64,000 nt of DNA, taken from NCBI GenBank assembly GCA_016785225.1, contig JAFBJZ010000831.1, forward strand, positions 5,714,001-5,778,000, written 5' to 3'. A program made the translations under genes and the position numbers. Below, piece by piece: positions 23,601 to 29,668 of this stretch; positions within the stretch are counted from its first letter, which is position 1, and every line of letters starts with the position of its first letter. Origin of the DNA: Psettodes erumei (taxonomy: Eukaryota > Chordata > Actinopteri > Pleuronectiformes > Psettodidae). Below the pieces are notes generated by a model, which made no database searches, was not told where the DNA came from, and worked only from the letters and a program-made list of their open reading frames with translations.

Positions 23601-26600
23601 CTTGATCACTGGGGCGCTGGGATTCCTCCTGATAGAGTTGGATCTCTTCCCAAAATTATGAATTTTCTTGGAGGGTCTTGAGGGCTAGAAATACAGTATA
23701 AATAAACAGCAAAGTGAGCTCAGTCCACAAAACTAAATCTGTACTTTTGTCAAACTTTTAGATGGAATTAAAATGAAATTATCTTCCTAACTTCACAGAC
23801 AGGCACGGTGATGCCACGATAATCGTGTGCCACTCACTCTTGCTGCTGGGCTACTGGGATTCGCGGCGTAGTCCGAGCCGCCTGTGTAGTTGGAGGCCTC
23901 GCTCATGGTGTTTAGTGCTCGCTCCTTCTTCTCATTCGCCGGCACTTTGGAGGCAGGTCTGAAATGACAAGAAACAAAAGAGAACCAAGCAAGCTAAGAG
24001 CACGTCGGCAAGTCAGTCTGGAGTACGGCCGGACCATTTCTGGTCAATGACCTTTCTAAGAGAAGAAGAGCAGGAGGAAGCGGCTTTTTATCGTCTGTTC
24101 CCCCATCATTCCTCTGAAGCTCTAACTCTCTGTTATAATGAGGTCTCAACTTACAGGGCTTACGGATCAAGCCAATTACTCCCACTATGTCACTGTAGAT
24201 ACATTTCCAGTTCTCTAACAATCTGCCTGACGTGCAGTTATGGCAGCGAGTCAGGCCAAGATGCCTCTAAAGTTTTCCTGTTTGTTTTTTTTTCTTCTTT
24301 TTGTTGTGTGTTCAATACATTTGCCGTAGGATAGAACACCTTGTGAAAAAAGATGTGCCTGGCCCGTGGAGATGTCCTACATTCTTTAGGAAGGGAACAA
24401 CGCTGTGGTCTAGAGGGAACAAGACAGGAAAACCAGGGTAGAGCAGAAATACTGCAGCAGGGGAAAAAAAAGAGTGTAACCTCTGGTTTCAGGTCACTGA
24501 ATAAGGACAGAAGCTGCCAACCCTACACCGCAAACTCTCCCATCTACCCTGCTCATTTGATTCATATTCCAACATTTGCACTCTTCAGATTATATGGCAC
24601 CATTCTGTACAAATGATGCACTCATTTAATATGAGTAATCAATCCATTCATCCGAGTTCAGTCTTTCAATCCATCTGTTCGACATGAGGACAGGGCTATT
24701 AACAGTCGAAACAAAACAAAAAACAGTCAAGAGTTTAAAAGCAGTTCGACAATTCAGACGCCACGCGCGGTGTCAAGTCACAAACACACAAAAGGGATCA
24801 CAAGGGATGACATCAGCTCAGCTCACAACAAGCAGGCAACACACACAGGACGTCCACTGCCATGCAGCACAGTGACGGGTCTGGAGGGTGTCGAATCAGT
24901 GACAATCACAGTCTGCCTTCACTGTCTCGCCTGTGTTCAGAACCAAAGTTGCAGTTTCTCACAACACACGAAAGATTATTTTTTCTCATTAGTGGAGTTC
25001 ACTGACCGTCTTAAATGACTGAGTATGTAAAGGGGGTTCTGTGTGGAAGTGCCACATTCCCGGGGACACGACTGGGAGGGGGGGGACGCGCAGGGGTGGA
25101 CAAGTGGATGAGTAATGCTCTGGTGAGCTGAAGTGCGCACAATTTTCACCTCACTCCCTCCTAAAAATAGCTGACTGTGCAGAGTGATGAGTAGCCACTG
25201 AGATTTGCCTTCTTCTGAAGCTAATGAGCTCGCTCCAGAAAACCAGCTCCAGAGATTTTCGCCACTTTGAGCGGCGGGCGGAATCCTAAGCGACCCGTAA
25301 TCAATGATGTGCTGCCCTGCCATCAAGACAGAGGACTGACTTTGCTTTAACAGAGATATCGCTCTATTTGATGCTCTATTTAGCCAACAGACCAGGCCCT
25401 GAGCTCCAGTGTGTGCGTGTTTGTGTGTGTGTCTGTGTGTGTGTGTGTGTGTGTTGGGGCTGCTGCTGATAATTAGTTTGGGCCTGACAATCAATCTGCG
25501 TGCTGTGAAATCGAAAAGCAGTGTGTGTCAAATTAGCTGCCTTAGCAAAAGAGTTGGCCTGTGACTGTAGGCAGACGGAGAGCAATGAAAGAAATGATGC
25601 AGCAGCGACACAAAAAAATCATGCAAAAAATTTACATTGGGCACAGTACTTGAGGTGATTTAAACTAAAACAAAAATCCTCAACAATAATGGTTTTGTGA
25701 TAATAAAAAATAACCATGATATAATTATAACAAATCCAAAAAGGGTATTTTTGTTGATTACTGTAGGCAAAATGATAATGTCTGAAACAAACTTGTCAAA
25801 TGGTTGTTGCTTCATTTCTTCCGCTGAGGGAAGCGAGAGAGACTTGCAAGGAGAGCAGAAGACGGAAAAATGCAAAAGCATCTCCTGAGATGTTCACTCG
25901 CATCTCCACCCACGGCCGTGAGCGTGGAGCTCGCCACTACGAGCACTAAACTAAACCGTGCTACCGTTTGGACGGCGTGGGCTTGCTGCGATGCAAATGC
26001 AAACGCTGTTTACAAATGGAACTCTGTTCTAATACACGCAGAGAGGCTGTAAATAGTAAATGACAGTTGTGACGGCGAGGATTCACTTTCAGTTCCCAAG
26101 TGCTTCCCTCGTCTGGGCCTCTCCCGCGTTCATTACTCAACCGCTTCCCGTAAATACATTTCCCACACGATGGGGAGCGCCACAACTGCCTCACGTCTAT
26201 ATTTTGACGTGAAGTCTGGTTCTGACTGGCTCCTGCTCAAACGTCAGCATGAAACACCACGTGGGTTACGTCACTGATCGCATCCACAACGTGCCGTTTT
26301 GAACGTCTGCCCGCTTCAAATTACTGTTTTCCTGTTTCGGCGGCCGCTCGTCTCCCAGCAGCAGTGGCCGCGCGGCGGGTATGAGTGTAACGTGAAAACA
26401 GAGTTAATAGTCAAAATCCCAGAGCTAAGTGACAGCCAGCTTTGTGTTTACCACAGCGCTGTGTCAACAAAAAAGTCAGAAAAAAAAACTCAAACCAAAG
26501 ACTGAGACGGTCTATCTCCTGAAAAACATTACGACACTGTACCTACCTGCAAGGCCGAGGAAGTGAGTCCAGCGCAGTAAAAAAGTGAGGCCATATATTG

Positions 26601-29600
26601 CTTAGTTAATGTGTAAATAACAGGCTTAGTGGGCATCATAATTGTAATTCCATTACCCAGTCATGTTTCAGCAGGTAGTCAAGACAAAATGAATGCTAAG
26701 CTGAGCTGCGTATCACGACGCGCTCAAAGATCATGCTTTGTGATGCCTTAGACAAACCTTTCTGTTGGGCCGAACAAACAGGAGAGCAGATTTAAAGCTT
26801 CCTGGGAAATCAGTAAACCGCCCGCAAAGCAAAGCAAATGGCAGTTCGTCCGAACAGCTCAGCTTTCATCCAGGACGTGCAGCTCAACCCTCGGCTCAGG
26901 AGAAGTGAGCAAAGATGCCCCCCGGCGGTTAGTTGTTCACAAGGGGCTCGGCCTAAAATGCAACAAATCCAACACTGCCGTGATGCGGTTTCCAAGTTAA
27001 CTCGTAATGGTCTAATATTCCCAGAGATATTAAAGGTAAAGCTGCTCTGGTATAAGCTGCACTCGCCGCTGCACGCTCAGCCGTCAGCTCATGCGTCGGT
27101 GAATGCTTTTTCCATGCGAGTTCCACAAATATTCCCCCCGTCGGCCTGCGCGTGATCATGTGGACCCCTAAAAATATGCCGAGACGTGTGCATTCATGGA
27201 GGGTGGGTGAGGTCACGTGTCAAGGGCGGGCCACGACTTGGGCAGTGACATGCGCATCGCAGCACAGCTGAGAGGGTCAGTCTAAGTGGCAGATGTCTGT
27301 CTAACGGAGCCTTTTTATAACCCACGAGCACTGTTGGAGCAGATTAGGAGAGGCTCGCGTACAGGCAGCAGCTACAACCGGTCCCTCAATTACCACGCGG
27401 CCGTGTTTGCTCTGTGTTGTGTTCCTGCCAAGCATTCAACAAAACTAAACTCACACAACAAACCTACGGTACCTGAGATGAGGGCCCAGGCATCGCCGAT
27501 CAACCCGTTCGGACTGTGTTCACGGTCAACGGAGTTGTGCTTCATCTGCGTGTGACCTTGGGTCCTTCCCACTGACGGAGCGTTGTGTGTCTGTCCGGAT
27601 CAGTGTCCACTATCCCTGACTCTGTGTGGTACGGCCACAGCGTCTGCCCTCTTCTTTTAGGCTGCTATGCGTTGCTGCCCTCTCACGATTACATAATTCA
27701 TCACGGGTGCGGAAATAAGCTTCACCCATCATGGCATCACCTTCATGAGTCAAAACGACTCGTTGCCTTTTCAAATCTGTCCAGGTTCCTTTCATTGTTC
27801 TTTGAGCTACTGTTTATACAGTACGTCTTGAGGTGGATGGAGATTCTGTTCATCCTATGGCACAGTAGCCTATATCCTAGGTACTAAAAATCATAATGCC
27901 AAACCCAAGCAAAGTTTTGTGTCTTGGATTTTCTCTCTTAGTGCAGAGAAGATTAGGAGGTGATCTTCAGCCTGGCCTCTTTATCCCCGCGGCAGCCTAA
28001 ATCCGCCTTCGCCTTTTATTACTCATCCAGCGTAAAGACTTTCCTCCTTATTACTTCTGCTAAAACACGGCGGACTGGGGGATGAAATTTACAGTAATAA
28101 ACTTAAATACAACAATGGGTAAGTTTTGGGGTTCATCGCTTTGCCGTTGCCGCCACAGAGTTGACCTCTAGTACGTCCGATACGCATTTCGCGGTGCGGA
28201 CTCTCTCATGACGATAAAGCGGCCGTTGTGAAATTGCGCGTCGTCTTGCACTGGCACGTTGCTCCTCTCAGAGTGCAAAAACAGCAGCGATGTGAGAGCA
28301 ACGCAGTGAGGGGAGGAATGTGTCAAGGGAGTGCAGTGTGACAGTTCTGGCACAACAAGCTTCTTCATGGCCATTTTTCAACCATTCCATCTCTGCTGAA
28401 TAAAATTTGGTAAGACCAAACAGCTATATCATACTTTAGTAAGACCACTTTTTAATTTCTAAGCAACATACACAAAAAAAACTGAAACTGATGTCCATGA
28501 TGAGCCATAAGGGAACGCATCCTTCATTAATTATTGGACTGAGGCCACAATTTCCCACGTGGGAGTGAAATTTCACGTCTTGAAGCGGAACATATTTCAA
28601 TTAGCGCTCATTGCTCAATAACATAATTGACACCAGTTGTGATGACACGGCTTCAGCGCAACAATACGACTTCATGGGAAATCTGCTGTGGCAGGGGTTT
28701 CTGAGGGAAATGAGTAGTGGAGCGTTGCGCAACGTTAAGGGTGGAAGGGTGGAAGATGAAAGTTGAGGCTGGTGTTATGGCGTGGGCTGTGATGCAAACG
28801 GTCCGCTGCATGTATATTTAGTATGATCACAAGCTAGGAAGCAGAAGTAAATTTGAGGGGGAATCTACTGTAGCCTCTCTTTACGTATCCCGCGAGCACC
28901 GGGGCGGAGCACCTGCCTCGCTATGAGCAGCCCATCAGCGAGGCTTGGGAGATAATGGTGAATAAATCTGAAAGTGATGATAAAGAAGTACTGATTAAAT
29001 ATTTCCTGAGGGGAACAAACACCCACTTAAGTTTAGTCTGACAGACTCCCAGAGAGGAAATGAAAGCTAAAGGTGACGGCGGTCTCCAATCCCATCATGC
29101 GGGTGGACATGTGATGACTGTCGTGCTGTGAGAGGTGTAGATGATCACATGGACGCAGCGCCGCTGGACATATGACAAATGAGAAGGCAGTGAACTCCTG
29201 ACCAGGTCAAAACCATGAATCATGGCATTCCCATGAGCTGATGTATACACGATACAATGGCTTTTTATTGTCAGCCTTTAGCATCAGGATTATTAACACT
29301 GCCCTTGCACAGAAAACAGCATATGCAGTAGACACCACCTTAGATAATATGAATAAGAAAAAAAAAAACAAAGTTCGGATTTTGTTCTGAATACAACTAA
29401 CCGAGGAAACACTCAACAGAAGAGGCTCTGACATGAAAGTGCTGAGCTGCAAATAGAGCAAATACACAGCAGCAAGGCGAGGACTGTTGCAACGATGCCT
29501 ACACATCAGTACTTTCAGCAGCAATACTGTAGTGCTCAAAAATGCTACCCAGTGGCATTCTGAAAGCATAAACAAGAGACTTACTGTTCGTTGATGACAA

Positions 29601-29668
29601 AGATGCAGTTGTCTTGAGAGGGTGAGCCTGAGACAGGATGCTTGCAGGTCACCTTCCGCTCATTGTGG
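199..29668 (-). CDS. plekha5: plekha5 orthologue, 25 coding exons, 5' end missing
   Basis: Multi-exon minus-strand gene for a PLEKHA5/PEPP2-type adaptor. Members of this family bind phosphoinositides through the PH domain and work at membranes and cell junctions; WW domains at the N terminus bind proline-rich partners such as PDZD11. The window shows half of WW2, a PH domain (visible residues about 95-195, counting from the first complete codon), a Ser/Pro-rich centre with the block RDDTMWQLYEWQQRQ, coiled coils, a VPPRPPLP segment and the tail SHFMCV-stop. All 25 exons have AG/GT borders and compatible phases; their sum is 3618 bases, one short of what the frame requires, and the missing base is in the exon at 5170-5324. 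WW1 and the start of WW2 are not in the window. Identification rests on recalled similarity to human PLEKHA5 over nearly every exon and is firm; paralogues PLEKHA6 and PLEKHA7 fit less well. Confidence 0.95.
294..539 (-). other. Short last intron with (TG)n upstream of the acceptor
   Basis: Intron of 246 bases between exons 24 and 25. On the transcribed strand a (TG)15 tract (321-350) lies about 28-57 bases upstream of the 3' splice site, followed by a pyrimidine-rich stretch and TTGCAG. Confidence 0.85.
321..350. repeat. (CA)15 microsatellite
   Basis: Uninterrupted CA dinucleotide run on the plus strand; reads as UG repeats in plekha5 pre-mRNA just upstream of the last exon. Confidence 0.95.
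540..682 (-). CDS. plekha5: plekha5 exon 24
   Basis: Acceptor TTCCTAG, donor GCAG|gtacag. Starts with the last base of a Ser codon, then MQNVLPSMALSPEEETEEEV, an acidic stretch, and NISYELAAEASKRSKLVA, ending on the first base of Val. Human PLEKHA5 has a similar acidic segment followed by ISYE. 143 bases, phases agree with both neighbours. Confidence 0.92.
1130..1263 (-). CDS. plekha5: plekha5 exon 23
   Basis: Acceptor CTTCAG, donor AACAG|gtacac. Encodes LSVPDKVLIPERYVESDPDE, then ALSPEQEADKQRKVDRIKAL and IAKN, ending two bases into Ser. ERYVE-DPDE-LSPE and KV-RIK-LI-K are widely conserved among PLEKHA5/6/7 proteins. 134 bases. Confidence 0.92.
1597..1758 (-). CDS. plekha5: plekha5 exon 22
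   Basis: Acceptor TTTTCCAG, donor GAG|gttagg (an uncommon T at +3). 54 codons: SQMRRRDEVMSIDIQELEAS, then a charged helix with ETPAEEIARLKEA and DHFNVDRE. Helical, Glu/Arg rich; the human counterpart reads TRRRDDKEL and ETPATEIVQLKE. Confidence 0.93.
1901..2110 (-). CDS. plekha5: plekha5 exon 21
   Basis: Acceptor GCTGACAG, donor ATGCAG|gtacta (weak, T at +4... not the usual gtragt). 70 codons beginning ERPRSAVEQQLCAVETGRPR and followed by MSVEEQLERIRRHQQGALRE and KKKGLSVRG. This is one of the strongest family signatures (human ERPRSAVEQLCL, RMTVEEQMERIRRHQQ, LREKKKGL). Basic/acidic helical segment. Confidence 0.96.
2578..2714 (-). other. Intronic open stretch, possible cassette exon, unproven
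   Basis: Inside the intron between exons 20 and 21 (2111-3429) two minus-strand frames stay open across about 140 bases with moderately high GC. No human PLEKHA5 exon that I recall matches. Listed only as a place to look in RNA-seq; the rest of the intron shows nothing. Confidence 0.15.
3430..3545 (-). CDS. plekha5: plekha5 exon 20
   Basis: Acceptor CTTGATAG, donor ACG|gtgagt. Two bases complete Gly, then ISYPVGIVPPRTKSPVPESS and SIASYVTLRKSKKPDPRT. The human protein has PVGVVPPRAKSPTPESSTIASYVTLRK, nearly identical. The TKSPVPES segment looks like a proline-directed phosphosite; that is inferred. Confidence 0.96.
4443..4563 (-). CDS. plekha5: plekha5 exon 19
   Basis: Acceptor CATCTGCAG, donor AAAG|gtacgt. 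40 codons plus one base: GPDYRLYKSEPELTTVAEVD then ETNGEDRSEH and a hydrophilic end. RLYKSEPELTTVAEVDE is essentially the human sequence. Confidence 0.96.
5170..5324 (-). CDS. plekha5: plekha5 exon 18, proline-rich, with a one-base frameshift
   Basis: Acceptor ATTCCCCAG, donor CAGC|gtaagc. Length 155, while both flanking junctions are phase 0, so one base is missing. The first half reads EEDSVPPRPPLPQSYEPN in the frame set by the acceptor; the second half, PPTVPPMPCHAGV then RPEDRKANHRNGTHS, reads in the frame set by the donor. The break falls at a run of five G on the plus strand (5267-5271), consistent with loss of one base from a homopolymer. VPPRPPLP is a family hallmark and an SH3/WW-type ligand. 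It may be an assembly error, an allele, or a decaying cassette exon. Confidence 0.85.
5757..5915 (-). CDS. plekha5: plekha5 exon 17
   Basis: Acceptor ACAACCAG, donor GAG|gtgagg. 53 codons: TEPPSQQHVCIQKELWRIQD, VMEALNKHKAQRNAFDGMGF, YGPKNNFSKHKNE. IQKELWRIQDVMEGL is a conserved coiled-coil segment of PLEKHA5/6/7. Confidence 0.96.
6746..6847 (-). CDS. plekha5: plekha5 exon 16
   Basis: Acceptor CAAACCAG, donor CAG|gtagga. 34 codons: ELERSWREYDKLEGDVILAK then NNLLEQLEALGSPQ, a coiled-coil segment like human ELERAWREYDKLEYDVTV. Confidence 0.95.
6976..7125 (-). CDS. plekha5: plekha5 exon 15
   Basis: Acceptor CTCCCCAG, donor GCC|gtgagt. 50 codons: HTLETALLSASQEIEMGSDN, PAAMQSVIQQRDLLQSGLLS, TCRELSRVTA. 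Close to human LEQALLSASQEIE, DNPAAIQ and GLLSTCRELSRATA; coiled coil. Confidence 0.97.
7668..7748 (-). CDS. plekha5: plekha5 exon 14
   Basis: Acceptor TCTCTTCAG, donor AAG|gtgagt. 27 codons: NKLSRLCEQDKVVRTQEVKL then EQLYSEK. LSRLCEQDKVV is identical to human. Confidence 0.97.
7834..7896 (-). CDS. plekha5: plekha5 exon 13
   Basis: Acceptor CTCCACAG, donor GAT|gtaagt. 21 codons: LSPDDYREHAYTCMPGEVD plus ID. Matches the human segment beginning LSQDEG and ending PEEVDID. Confidence 0.93.
8776..8900. repeat. Dispersed repeat relic (teleost type)
   Basis: The phrase AGACCAGAAATATTAGGACA, then GTGACATATTTCTGTGTTGT, and GGATTTGAAAT resembles a dispersed repeat I recall from many teleost genomes (fragment 'AGTATTCGGACAGTGACA'). 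Family name not known to me; boundaries approximate. Confidence 0.45.
9418..9443. repeat. (GGA)n trinucleotide tract
   Basis: Seven or so tandem GGA units on the plus strand, next to a CGCGTGACGTAG motif resembling a CRE half site. Confidence 0.8.
10572..10652 (-). CDS. plekha5: plekha5 exon 12 (long-isoform cassette)
   Basis: Acceptor TGGACTAG, donor CAA|gtaagg. 27 codons: MKENDPLIVMTHTLIENSAP then RPQLYQQ. In human PLEKHA5/6 the same segment (MKENEPLIFMIHTMIENSAPRPQLYQ) occurs in longer isoforms. Phase 0 on both sides. Confidence 0.95.
11455..11508 (-). CDS. plekha5: plekha5 exon 11 (54-base cassette)
   Basis: Acceptor GATGCTAG, donor CAG|gtgggg (weak). 18 codons, NDILSHHLQRNLMFLDNQ, matching the SHHLQRN-YLD block of human long isoforms. 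A UG/AG-rich microsatellite lies 93 bases upstream in the transcript. Confidence 0.93.
11601..11652. repeat. Compound (CT)n(CA)n microsatellite
   Basis: TC/CT run followed by CA run on the plus strand; in plekha5 pre-mRNA it reads (UG)n(AG)n, close to the acceptor of the small exon 11. Confidence 0.95.
12477..12596 (-). CDS. plekha5: plekha5 exon 10 (long-isoform cassette, coiled coil)
   Basis: Strong acceptor with a long CCCT-rich pyrimidine tract ending CTTGCAG; donor AAG|gtcagg. 40 codons: PEELTLLLIKLRRQQAELNS, IREHTVAQLMQLNMDGDNPK. Matches PEELTLLLI-LRRQQAE of PLEKHA5/6. Phase 0 on both sides. Confidence 0.96.
13279..13362 (-). CDS. plekha5: plekha5 exon 9
   Basis: Acceptor CCTGCAG, donor ACC|gtgagt. 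28 codons: YAYPPDRRSMPAGIPVQTIT then SQSLQGKT. Matches PDRRSVPAG and SPQSLQGKT of the human protein. Confidence 0.96.
13610..14090 (-). CDS. plekha5: plekha5 exon 8 (large central exon)
   Basis: Acceptor TCTCCCCAG, donor AAG|gtgagc. 160 codons after one base finishing Ser. Begins ITSYQTLPRNMPSHRVPYMP, then a Ser/Arg-rich region, the block RRSMRDDTMWQLYEWQQRQ, ASPKTMINLS, HSIPPSPSHGSLSMYGGYSP and SEVSSPIYRRD, ending RRHRPQLNK. Every one of these blocks has a near-identical human PLEKHA5 counterpart. Largely disordered; several SP and RxxS sites are visible. Confidence 0.98.
15628..16134 (-). CDS. plekha5: plekha5 exon 7 (large, follows the PH domain)
   Basis: Acceptor CTTTTCCAG, donor AGGAG|gttggt (T at +3). 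168 codons: LDRLKVEQCGPQEINHVANH, KPEIQNN-like QPEIQNNERN, AERYGFQKDGAERERPLTKI, then a variable Gln/Ala/Ser region, and ALSRTSSMQQLEQWVRTQRG. PEIQNN, YGFQKDG, RPLTKINS and SMQQLEQW are human-identical blocks; the middle differs and is probably disordered. Confidence 0.97.
16480..16800. other. GC- and CpG-rich intronic block, unidentified
   Basis: About 320 bases in intron 6, far richer in CpG than the surrounding intron. An inverted repeat GACCGCC (16569-16575) / GGCGGTC (16601-16607) with inner CTGT/ACAG pairing could fold. Frames on both strands stay open for 25-45 codons, but no family is recognised and minus-strand frames contain stops. It could be a mobile-element fragment, a cryptic exon or a structured RNA; I cannot decide. 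Confidence 0.4.
17788..17903 (-). CDS. plekha5: plekha5 exon 6 (end of PH domain)
   Basis: Acceptor TCACAACAG, donor AAAAG|gtttgt (weak). 38 codons plus two bases: ATHPNMRTYYFCSDTAKDME then SWMKVMTDAALVHSEPVK. Contains the last PH strands and the C-terminal helix with its invariant Trp (ESWMK). Human: HPNMRTYYFCTDTGKEMELWMKAMLDAALV. Confidence 0.97.
19282..19382 (-). CDS. plekha5: plekha5 exon 5 (PH domain core)
   Basis: Acceptor CCCTGTAG, donor AAG|gtcagt. Two bases complete Asp, then EKEEGILGSILLPSFHISML and SVDDHINRKYAFK; near identical to human DEKEEGILGSILLPSFQI and DHINRKYAFK. Confidence 0.98.
21489..21561 (-). CDS. plekha5: plekha5 exon 4 (PH domain beta1-beta3)
   Basis: Acceptor TTTTGTAG, donor AGAG|gtgagt. 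24 codons plus G: DSTGMKLWKKRWFVLSDLCL then FYYR. K-L-W-K-K-R-W-F-V-L is the basic phosphoinositide-contacting segment typical of PH domains (family knowledge). Confidence 0.98.
23580..23684 (-). CDS. plekha5: plekha5 exon 3 (basic linker and start of PH domain)
   Basis: Acceptor TATTTCTAG, donor CAG|gtgagc. 35 codons: PSRPSKKIHNFGKRSNSIRR then NPSAPVIKRNWLYKQ. HNFGKRSNSI-RNP-APV and WLYKQ match human. Asn replaces the usual Gly in front of WLYKQ. The basic KRSNSIRRNP stretch carries a likely basophilic kinase site (inferred). Confidence 0.98.
23838..23958 (-). CDS. plekha5: plekha5 exon 2 (linker between WW and PH)
   Basis: Acceptor CATTTCAG, donor AGA|gtgagt. One base completes Gln, then 40 codons: PASKVPANEKKERALNTMSE, ASNYTGGSDYAANPSSPAAR. 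Human has EEKKERP-SMINEASNY--TSDYA-HPMSP. The in-frame ATG of NTMSE (context ACACCATGA) could start a shorter isoform. Confidence 0.96.
23959..29584 (-). other. Large intron 1-2 (5.6 kb)
   Basis: No exon recognised. It contains a TG microsatellite (25412-25455), AT-rich patches, and CpG-rich stretches at about 26050-26400, 26830-27600 and 28150-28330. The first has TGACGTAAC and CACGTG motifs (26250-26275). These could be regulatory, but no promoter is shown. Confidence 0.6.
25412..25455. repeat. Imperfect (TG)n microsatellite
   Basis: TG run with a few interruptions, plus strand. It creates a His/Thr-repeat artefact in a 172-codon minus-strand open frame, which is not a gene. Confidence 0.9.
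29585..29668 (-). CDS. plekha5: plekha5 exon 1 in window (second half of WW2)
   Basis: Acceptor with a long pyrimidine tract ending CTCGATAG; donor GAACA|gtaagt. One base completes a codon, then HNERKVTCKHPVSGSPSQDN and CIFVINE, ending two bases into Gln. Human PLEKHA5 has NHNERKVTCKHPVTGQPSQDNCIFVVNEQ. The position of the second conserved Trp of WW domains is Cys (VTCKHP), as in human WW2. The preceding WW exons are not in the window. Confidence 0.97.

Noticed and set aside
24976..25494. 172-codon minus-strand open frame
   Set aside because: N-terminal His/Thr repeats come from a TG microsatellite; no homology seen.
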